A stretch of 37,945 nt of DNA, taken from the NCBI GenBank assembly GCA_902798595.1, contig CADBXE010000012.1:1-37945 (forward strand), written 5' to 3'. Source of the DNA: an uncultured Erysipelotrichaceae bacterium (GTDB lineage Bacteria; Bacillota_I; Bacilli_A; RFN20; CAG-826). Position numbers and translations under genes: made by a program. The notes under the pieces are model-generated. The model saw nothing but the letters and a program-made list of their open reading frames with translations. It did no database searches and was not told the origin of the DNA. Positions 17,358 to 23,316 of the stretch are shown piece after piece (position 1 is the first letter of the stretch; each line of letters begins with the position of its first letter).

Positions 17358-17383
17358 AAGCACAAAGTCTTGTCTCTGTGCTT
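17358..17383 (-). terminator. Terminator of rubrerythrin
   Basis: AAGCACA (17358-17364) / TGTGCTT (17377-17383) hairpin, followed on the minus strand by Ts. It separates rubrerythrin from the tRNA pair downstream. Confidence 0.75.
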
Positions 17384-17404
17384 CTTTTTAATTTTAATTA
17401 AAGA

Positions 17405-17944
17405 TTAGTAATTTTCGACTCTTAATTCGAAATAAGATTGTGGGTGTGCACAAGTTGGGCAAATCTTTGGTGCTTCTTTACCAATATGGATATGACCACA
17501 GTTACGGCACTTCCAAACGACGACATCAGGAGCAATGAATACTTTATCCGCTTTGACCTTTTCTAAAAGCTTAAGGTATCTTTGTTCGTGCTCTGCTTCA
17601 ATCTTAGCAACAAGAGCGAACTTCGCGGCAATTTCCATAAAGCCTTCTTCTTTAGCTTCTTCTGCCATTTTCTTATACATATCGGTCCATTCAAAGTTTT
17701 CGCCTTCAGCGGCCGCTTTTAAGTTCTCAACGGTTGTTGGAACTTGACCATTATGTAAATATTTGAACCACATCTTAGCGTGTTCTTTTTCGTTTTCTGC
17801 TGTTTCTAAGAAAATTGCGGCGATTTGTTCATAGCCTTCTTTCTTAGCTTGGCTTGCAAAATATGTGTACTTATTGCGGGCTTGAGACTCACCAGCAAAA
17901 GCCATTTCTAAATTCTTTTCAGTTTTACTGCCTTTTAATTCCAT
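17405..17944 (-). CDS. rbr: Rubrerythrin
   Basis: A 179-residue peroxide-scavenging non-haem iron protein. A four-helix ferritin-like domain (1-130) carries the diiron ligands in FAGESQA (Glu19), ETAENEKEHA (about 48-56) and IEAEHEQ (about 115-121). The C-terminal rubredoxin-like domain has CRNCG (Cys146, Cys149) and CPTC (Cys162, Cys165). It protects anaerobes by reducing hydrogen peroxide. Start chosen at ATG 17944, where AAGGAG lies 10 nt upstream and the family's usual MELKGSKTEKNL begins; a longer frame from 17995 adds 17 unlikely residues. It follows the ABC permease by 47 nt; co-transcription is possible. Confidence 0.96.
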   Translation of the reverse strand: MELKGSKTEKNLEMAFAGESQARNKYTYFASQAKKEGYEQIAAIFLETAENEKEHAKMWFKYLHNGQVPTTVENLKAAAEGENFEWTDMYKKMAEEAKEEGFMEIAAKFALVAKIEAEHEQRYLKLLEKVKADKVFIAPDVVVWKCRNCGHIHIGKEAPKICPTCAHPQSYFELRVENY

Positions 17945-17991
17945 TGTGTATGTTCTCCTTAAATTAAGTTTATGGCAAAAACTATGTTTTA

Positions 17992-18759
17992 TCAATCTTT
18001 TTGCTTAATTAATACTTGCTTGATTATTTGCTCTAATAAAGTGAATAAAAGCATGAAAATAATAGCGAATAAAGAGTAAGCAAAGACACTAGTTAATTCT
18101 GTAGGATCTTCTTGCTGCACAAAGTGAATAACGCTGCCTAAACCATTACTAGTTGTACCAGTAATAACTTCCGCCATTATTTCGATTTTAAAGGACAAAG
18201 AGAAGCTAGAAACCACGCCAACGATTACATAGGAAATCGCAAGAGGCAGTTTTACCACTAAAACTCTTTTAAAGTATCTTGCGCCATCAACACGTGCTGC
18301 TTGCACAATTTGTGGATCGACTTTTCTAATGCCATTAGCTACTGCTTCGTATAGGATTGGGAAACAAATTACAATGACGACAAGAATAGGGGCGTCTTTA
18401 GGCGTTAAAAGCACCACAAATAAGAAAACTAATGCTACTGTTGGAATGCTCTTAATAACTGTCATTAAAGGCTTTAGAAAATCATATAATGGCTGATGAT
18501 TACCAGCAAATATGCCGACTATTAAAGCCGCAGCAAAAGATATGGAAAAGCCTACTAACATTCTTTTGAATGTCTGACCTAAGCATTGATAAGAATATGG
18601 TTCTCTTAATAATTCAGTAAATCTTGCAAAAGTATTTATTGGAGAAGGAAAAATTCCTCCGTTAGTGTCAAAGCATAACGAAAGAATTATCCATAAGGCA
18701 ATCACGAATAATATGCCTAAGGCAAAAAGAGTAAATTTATTAGAAATAAACTTCCTCAT
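17992..18759 (-). CDS. ABC importer permease (SsuC/TauC/NitT-TauT type)
   Basis: A 255-residue BPD_transp_1 permease with six helices. The coupling loop near residues 155-185 reads ARVDGARYFKRVLVVKLPLA, matching the EAA motif consensus. Overall length and the N-terminal FPSPINTFARF pattern match permeases for sulfonate, taurine, nitrate or thiamine-precursor uptake. It overlaps the binding-protein gene by 20 nt, with GGGAG before its ATG. No ATP-binding subunit gene is adjacent in this window, so the ATPase must be encoded elsewhere or shared. Substrate unknown. Confidence 0.87.
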   Translation of the reverse strand: MRKFISNKFTLFALGILFVIALWIILSLCFDTNGGIFPSPINTFARFTELLREPYSYQCLGQTFKRMLVGFSISFAAALIVGIFAGNHQPLYDFLKPLMTVIKSIPTVALVFLFVVLLTPKDAPILVVIVICFPILYEAVANGIRKVDPQIVQAARVDGARYFKRVLVVKLPLAISYVIVGVVSSFSLSFKIEIMAEVITGTTSNGLGSVIHFVQQEDPTELTSVFAYSLFAIIFMLLFTLLEQIIKQVLIKQKD

Positions 18760-19714
18760 TCACTCCCTCGATACTAAAGAGCTTTAGGAAGGTTTCAACC
18801 GCTGCTTTATTGTCTTTAGCGTATTCAAAACCTAAGCCCATACCATTATTGTTCTTAGTAACTGCTGTGGCCATTGCTGGAGCAATGCCATAAACAGTTT
18901 GAGCATTTTCTATATCTTTTAAACTATCGTTAATAACATCTGGTGTTTTGATAGCTTCATCAATATCGCCTTTTAAGGATTCTAAGAACGCTTTTGCGGT
19001 ATCTTTATTAACTGTCTTTTTAACAAAGACAGAAGCTTGGAATAAAGCTTGATTATTGGATTTTTCTTTATACTTGGCTTGCATATCGGCATAAACAGCA
19101 TAACCTTTATCGGTATTCTTTGTTAAGACTGTTTGCAAAACAGGCTGTGCTAACATGACATAATTTGGAACGACGTTGTTACCATTAGCATCAGCGAAGA
19201 ATCCGGCGTTAACCGCTGCAGCAGCATCGCTGACCGCTGAGACATAATGAACGTTAGCGTCATAGTCATTACCATAAACATAATGGAACACTTTATCTGG
19301 GACATTACCTCTTTGGAAAAGGAGAATTGTGTCGTTAGCGTCAAGCGTCTTGTTCTCGTCATTGTTCATGCTCAAAAGGTAGAAATTACCAAATGTGATT
19401 GTCGCGGCGATTTGATAATCAGCCTTCTTGTTTAAGATGGCTTGCATACCAGCGTTGGTCGGTAAGACGACGACATCTTTCTTGCCAGTGACCATTTGAG
19501 GGATGATGCCTTCAGATGGGTTTGAGTTTGTTTCGAAGTTTCCATTTTTGGCGTACTTATAGAACGCTAAGGCTGGAGCGCCTGTTGGGGTAACAATACT
19601 TAAAGAAGCACGATCGAACTCTGGTGCCTTTGACTCAGAACTGATTGTCTTTCCTCCATTGTTACATGCAGTGAGCGCGAGGGCGACTGCAATTAGTGAT
19701 ATATATTTTTTCAT
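18740..19714 (-). CDS. ABC importer substrate-binding lipoprotein (NitT/TauT type)
   Basis: A 324-residue protein with a signal peptide and lipobox LTAC (Cys17), then a periplasmic-binding-protein fold. SIVTPTGAPALAFYKYAKNG opens the mature domain and VVLPTNAGMQAIL resembles NMT1/SsuA-like members. Start taken at ATG 19714, which gives the signal peptide MKKYISLIAVALAL and has GGAGG upstream; the longer frame from 19777 would run back through the promoter. First gene of the importer operon, divergent from a Crp-type regulator. Likely ligand: a small organic anion or nitrogen/sulfur compound; not determinable. Confidence 0.85.
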   Translation of the reverse strand: MKKYISLIAVALALTACNNGGKTISSESKAPEFDRASLSIVTPTGAPALAFYKYAKNGNFETNSNPSEGIIPQMVTGKKDVVVLPTNAGMQAILNKKADYQIAATITFGNFYLLSMNNDENKTLDANDTILLFQRGNVPDKVFHYVYGNDYDANVHYVSAVSDAAAAVNAGFFADANGNNVVPNYVMLAQPVLQTVLTKNTDKGYAVYADMQAKYKEKSNNQALFQASVFVKKTVNKDTAKAFLESLKGDIDEAIKTPDVINDSLKDIENAQTVYGIAPAMATAVTKNNNGMGLGFEYAKDNKAAVETFLKLFSIEGVNEEVYF

Positions 19715-19730
19715 TTTAGTTTTTCCTCCG

Positions 19731-19758
19731 TTGTAATTATACAAGAAGGCTTTATAAT
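19731..19758 (+). promoter_or_regulatory. Promoter of the Crp-like regulator gene
   Basis: TTGTAA (19731-19736), 16 bp, TATAAT (19753-19758). On the other strand a TATAAT (19736-19741) serves the importer operon, so the two promoters overlap face to face. Confidence 0.6.
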
Positions 19759-19762
19759 AAAA

Positions 19763-19778
19763 TGTGATTGAGGTCACA
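19763..19778. promoter_or_regulatory. Crp-family binding site TGTGA-N6-TCACA
   Basis: Exact match to the Crp consensus TGTGATTGAGGTCACA. It sits 5 bp after the -10 of the regulator gene, so binding should repress that gene. Its centre is about 41.5 bp upstream of the predicted start site of the importer operon (near 19729), a classic activator position; that importer promoter has a poor -35 (CATTTT), as expected for an activated promoter. Confidence 0.75.
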
Positions 19779-19786
19779 CAAAAAAT

Positions 19787-20386
19787 ATGAAAATCCCACT
19801 TTTACAAGTATTAAGCAAAAAAGAACATAAATTAGTTAATGGCTACCAAGTCACAAAAAATAGCGTCATTGCCCATGAAGGTGATGTCTGTGAAAACATT
19901 GGAATTATTGTTTCCGGTAAAGTCGACATCATTTCTTATGCCTTCAAAGGAAAAGAAATGTTACTAAATTCTTTAAAGGCAGGAGATGTCTTTGGTAACA
20001 ACTTACTTTTTTCTAGCGATCCAATTTATCGCGGAGATGTCGTGGCCAAAGAAAAGTGCGTAATCGCTTTTATTAATAAAGAGAATCTTGTGTACCTTTT
20101 ACAAAATAACCAAGACTTCTTAAATCTCTACTTACAGGCTCAATCAGATTTTGGTAAATCTCTCAATGCGAGAATCCAACTCTTATCGTTTACCAACGCG
20201 GAAGAAAGATTGTTTTATTACGCTAGTAAGAATGATAACATTATCATCTTTAAAAACGTCACAGCGTTAGCCGCTCAAATTGGTATTCAAAGAGAAACTT
20301 TATCTCGTCTTTTAACGAGTTTGGTAAAACGCCATCTCATCAAAAAAGAGAAAGGTAAAATTACATTCTTAAAGAAAAGGCGCTAA
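19787..20386 (+). CDS. Crp/Fnr-family transcriptional regulator
   Basis: A 199-residue protein with an N-terminal cyclic-nucleotide-binding-type beta-roll (about 15-120; VIAHEGDVCENIGIIVSGKV, then a glycine-rich turn) and a C-terminal winged helix. The recognition helix has QRETLSRLL (about 169-177), keeping the Arg-Glu-x-x-x-Arg arrangement that contacts TGTGA half-sites in E. coli Crp. No N-terminal Cys cluster of the Fnr type is present. The effector is unknown. It probably regulates the divergent importer operon and itself. Convergent with folD, with a 1-nt gap. Confidence 0.9.
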   Translation: MKIPLLQVLSKKEHKLVNGYQVTKNSVIAHEGDVCENIGIIVSGKVDIISYAFKGKEMLLNSLKAGDVFGNNLLFSSDPIYRGDVVAKEKCVIAFINKENLVYLLQNNQDFLNLYLQAQSDFGKSLNARIQLLSFTNAEERLFYYASKNDNIIIFKNVTALAAQIGIQRETLSRLLTSLVKRHLIKKEKGKITFLKKRR

Positions 20387-20387
20387 C

Positions 20388-21182
20388 CTACTTGTTAACG
20401 CCGTAAATCTCTAATAAGTTTTCGTAAAGGGCTAATCTAGTTGCTAAGCCAACGCCACCAGGAACTGGGGTTTGAAGCCCGACAGGAAGACCTGCTAGAG
20501 CGTCACCTTTTAAACCATCATCAGTTCTTGAGATGCCAACGTCCACAATGACGGCATCTTTTTTATAGGTGAATCTGTTATCTAAGAAACCAGCTTTACC
20601 AATAGCGACGACAATCACATCAGCGTGAGCAATGTAGAAAGCCATATCTTCTTGAGTGGTTTTGCTATGCAAAACAGTGACATTCATATTCTCTTTAAGT
20701 AGGAGTTTAGCCATTGGTTTGCCAACAATATTACTGCGTCCAATGACAACTGCATTCTTGCCTTGCATTGGAATCTTTTCAAAATGTAAGTAGTTGATAA
20801 TACCTTTTGGGGTGCATGGAACAAGGGATGATAATGGATGGAAACCATCGACATCTTTTCTTGGATCAACCGCTAATTTGATAGTTTCTTCATCAATACC
20901 TTTTGGCAATGGCATTTGCACAATAAAACCATCATGAATATCGTCTTGATTAAGTGTGTCGATAACCTTCAATAGTTCTTCTTGAGTGGTTTCTAAAGGC
21001 AATTTAATGAGGTCTGCTTTGATACCCAATTCATCGGCATCTTTAAGCTTACCACGCACATAAGCGCAGCTGCCTGCGTCCTCGTTAACTTGCACAATAG
21101 CAATGCATGGCTTTCTTTCTAAACCAGCCACTAAATTTTTAATCTCTTCCTTACGAAGAGCAACATATTCTTTAATAGTCAT
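20388..21182 (-). CDS. folD: FolD, methylenetetrahydrofolate dehydrogenase/cyclohydrolase
   Basis: A 264-residue bifunctional folate enzyme, slightly shorter than usual (about 280). Visible: SCAYVRGK with catalytic Tyr41 and Lys45, GFIVQMPLPKGID near residue 90, DVDGFHPLSS, the nucleotide-binding VVIGRSNIVGKPMA (about 145-158) and PVPGGVG near the end. It interconverts 5,10-methylene-, methenyl- and 10-formyl-THF, supplying one-carbon units for purines and dTMP. It starts 1 nt after the dCMP deaminase gene, so the two are co-transcribed. Confidence 0.96.
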   Translation of the reverse strand: MTIKEYVALRKEEIKNLVAGLERKPCIAIVQVNEDAGSCAYVRGKLKDADELGIKADLIKLPLETTQEELLKVIDTLNQDDIHDGFIVQMPLPKGIDEETIKLAVDPRKDVDGFHPLSSLVPCTPKGIINYLHFEKIPMQGKNAVVIGRSNIVGKPMAKLLLKENMNVTVLHSKTTQEDMAFYIAHADVIVVAIGKAGFLDNRFTYKKDAVIVDVGISRTDDGLKGDALAGLPVGLQTPVPGGVGLATRLALYENLLEIYGVNK

Positions 21183-21183
21183 A

Positions 21184-21660
21184 TTACTTCACGATTTCGT
21201 TCAACTCTTTAGCGTTGAATTGTCTTAATTTGATACCTGCTAATTCAAGCATCTTTTTACTTGCTTGGACACCAACTGTGTCAGCGTATTTATTTTCTAA
21301 ATAAATAATTTCTTTAATACCCACTTGAACGCATGCTTTCGCACACTCGTTGCATGGGAAGAGCGTTACGTATAAGCGACAGCCCTTGAGCGCGCTTCCG
21401 TTACGCGTGTTAAGAATCGCGTTAAATTCTGCGTGACAAACATAAAGGTACTTAGAATCTAAGCCTTCACCTTTGTTCCAAGAGAGTTGACTTTCATCAA
21501 CACCCTTTGGCATACCATTGTAGCCAATGGAGACGACTTTATTATCATCGTCAACAATACATGCGCCTACTTTTGTATTGGGATCTTTGCTTCTTAAGGC
21601 GCTCAAAGAAGCGATACCCATAAAGTATTCGTCCCAAGAAATATTATCAAACTTTTCCAT
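21184..21660 (-). CDS. Deoxycytidylate (dCMP) deaminase
   Basis: A 158-residue zinc deaminase of the ComEB/Dctd type. It has HAEFNA (His76, catalytic Glu78) and PCNECA (Cys103, Cys106) as zinc ligands, and NTKVGACIVDDDNKVVSIGYNGMP typical of the nucleotide-binding half. It converts dCMP to dUMP for dTMP synthesis. The start is ATG 21660; the TTG two codons upstream is less likely. TATAAT ends 9 nt before the ATG and there is no Shine-Dalgarno. Operon with folD. Confidence 0.93.
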   Translation of the reverse strand: MEKFDNISWDEYFMGIASLSALRSKDPNTKVGACIVDDDNKVVSIGYNGMPKGVDESQLSWNKGEGLDSKYLYVCHAEFNAILNTRNGSALKGCRLYVTLFPCNECAKACVQVGIKEIIYLENKYADTVGVQASKKMLELAGIKLRQFNAKELNEIVK

Positions 21661-21669
21661 ATACAAATT

Positions 21670-21697
21670 ATTATAATGATATTTGCTTTGAAAACAA
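21670..21697 (-). promoter_or_regulatory. Promoter of dCMP deaminase-folD (near-leaderless)
   Basis: Minus strand TTGTTT (21692-21697), 16 bp, TATAAT (21670-21675), 9 nt to the ATG. Its -35 overlaps the -35 of the divergent RNR activase promoter. Confidence 0.55.
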
Positions 21698-21716
21698 CTT
21701 AATATTACAATATTAA
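21688..21716 (+). promoter_or_regulatory. Promoter of the RNR activase (leaderless)
   Basis: TTGAAA (21688-21693), 17 bp, TATTAA (21711-21716), 5 nt to the ATG at 21722, no Shine-Dalgarno. A TACAAT at 21706-21711 is an alternative -10. Confidence 0.5.
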
Positions 21717-21721
21717 ATACG

Positions 21722-22414
21722 ATGGCAATTGTAGGAATTGATAAACTTTCATTACTCGATTACGAAGACAAGGTTTCAGTCGTCTTGTTCTCGCAAGCGT
21801 GCAACATGCGCTGCCCATTTTGTCATAATGGTGCGGCCATTTTAGGTGCGTCCAAAGAAGACGAGCTTGACTTCAATGAAATACTTGAATTTTTAAAGAC
21901 TAGAAAGGGTCTCATTGACGCTGTTGTTTTCACGGGTGGCGAACCAACAATGGAACCTGATTTGAAGGTTAAGATAAAAGCGGTTCGTGACCTTGGTTTT
22001 TTAATCAAGTTAGACACTAATGGAACTAACCCTGAAATAGTGGAATCTCTCCTTGATGAAGGGCTTATTGATTACGTTGCTATGGATATTAAAAATTGTC
22101 CAAACTTATATGCTGAAACATGCGGCTTAAAGTTCATTAATGTTGAGAATATTAAAAAGAGTATTTCTATCATTATGGCCAAAGCGCCAGACTATGAATT
22201 TAGAACAACCTTAGTCAAAGAATTCCATGAAAGAATGGACTATGAAGCTTTCCTTAATCTTATTAAAGGAGCAAAGAAGTTATTCCTTCAAAAGTTCGTT
22301 GACCGTGATGGATGCATACAAAAAGGCCTCCACGAAGTGAGTATCGAAGAGGCCAATAAATTAAGAGATTATTTAGCGACAGGTATTTTAGAAGTTACTT
22401 TGCGCGGTTATTAA
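21722..22414 (+). CDS. nrdG: Anaerobic ribonucleotide reductase activating protein (radical SAM)
   Basis: A 230-residue radical SAM enzyme. The 4Fe-4S cluster motif is CNMRCPFC (Cys27, Cys31, Cys34), followed by the GGEP motif in VVFTGGEPTMEP and by KLDTNGTNP. Length and sequence match the NrdG2-like activases that install the glycyl radical in class III RNR. The target is very probably the NrdD encoded 0.9 kb away on the other strand. Its 3' end overlaps the 3' end of the reductase gene by 20 nt in a convergent arrangement, which could allow antisense effects. Confidence 0.92.
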   Translation: MAIVGIDKLSLLDYEDKVSVVLFSQACNMRCPFCHNGAAILGASKEDELDFNEILEFLKTRKGLIDAVVFTGGEPTMEPDLKVKIKAVRDLGFLIKLDTNGTNPEIVESLLDEGLIDYVAMDIKNCPNLYAETCGLKFINVENIKKSISIIMAKAPDYEFRTTLVKEFHERMDYEAFLNLIKGAKKLFLQKFVDRDGCIQKGLHEVSIEEANKLRDYLATGILEVTLRGY

Positions 22415-23315
22415 GCATTAAATACTTATCGATAAAGACGCTAGCAATTGAGGCATCGCCAATCGCTGAAGCCACTTGACGAACGTCTTTTTTTCTTGTG
22501 TCGCCTACGGCGAATAAGCCTGGAAGAGATGTTTCCATCTTTTCGTTAGTGACAATGAAGCCGTGGTCATCAGTCTCACATAAAGATTTGAATAAATCGT
22601 TTTGTGGAACTTGTCCGATAGCGACGAAGACGTTATTTGTTGGATATTCATGAACGGAGTGATCCATAGTGTTTTCAAAACGGAGACCCGCTAATTCGTT
22701 TTGTCCTAAATAAGCGACAAGATTCATGTTATGAGTGATGTGAATGTTATCTTTTTGTCTTAAACGATCAATGAGGATTTGATCCGCAAAGAATCTATCA
22801 AAAAGAGTGAACATATAAACATTAGAACATGTTTGAGCAAGCATTAATGCGTATTGTAAAGCCGTGTTAGCATCACCGATTAAATAGACATCTTTATCCT
22901 TATAGAATGCGCCATCACACACGGCGCAGAAGGAGATACCTTTACCAATGAATTCATCTTCATTTGGAAGGTTCATTTTACGGTGCTTAACGCCATTAGC
23001 TAAGACAACAGCGTGTGCTTGATATGTATGGTAATTTGTGGTGACTTCAAAATCGCCATCAACTTTGAGAATTCTTTGGACTTCTTCGAGTTCAAATTTA
23101 GCTCCTAAATCGAGGATTTGTTCGAAGAGGTTTCCAGCGAAATCTAAACCTGAAATTTCCTTTGTGCCAGGAATGTTTTCGACACGTGGGGAATTAGCGA
23201 TTTGACCACCGAAATTTTCTTTTTCTAAGATGAGGACTGAGCGGCCGGCTCTGAGTAAATTCAGAGCCACACTCATCCCTGCGGGACCACCGCCAACAAT
23301 GATTACATCAACCAT
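22395..23315 (-). CDS. Thioredoxin reductase-like flavoprotein lacking NADPH motifs
   Basis: A 306-residue protein of TrxB architecture: FAD motif GGGPAG (8-13), redox-active CAVC (Cys130, Cys133) and C-terminal GLFAVGDTRKKDVRQVA for FAD. In the pyridine-nucleotide domain the usual GGGxSA is GDANTA (147-152), and the HRRxxxR that reads the NADPH 2'-phosphate is replaced by TLFDRFF (170-176). Family knowledge: clostridial ferredoxin-dependent flavin thioredoxin reductases (FFTR) have similarly degenerate motifs. It starts 1 nt after nrdD, which carries a fused redoxin. Inferred role: pass electrons, perhaps from ferredoxin, to that redoxin. Confidence 0.88.
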   Translation of the reverse strand: MVDVIIVGGGPAGMSVALNLLRAGRSVLILEKENFGGQIANSPRVENIPGTKEISGLDFAGNLFEQILDLGAKFELEEVQRILKVDGDFEVTTNYHTYQAHAVVLANGVKHRKMNLPNEDEFIGKGISFCAVCDGAFYKDKDVYLIGDANTALQYALMLAQTCSNVYMFTLFDRFFADQILIDRLRQKDNIHITHNMNLVAYLGQNELAGLRFENTMDHSVHEYPTNNVFVAIGQVPQNDLFKSLCETDDHGFIVTNEKMETSLPGLFAVGDTRKKDVRQVASAIGDASIASVFIDKYLMLNNRAK

Positions 23316-23316
23316 A

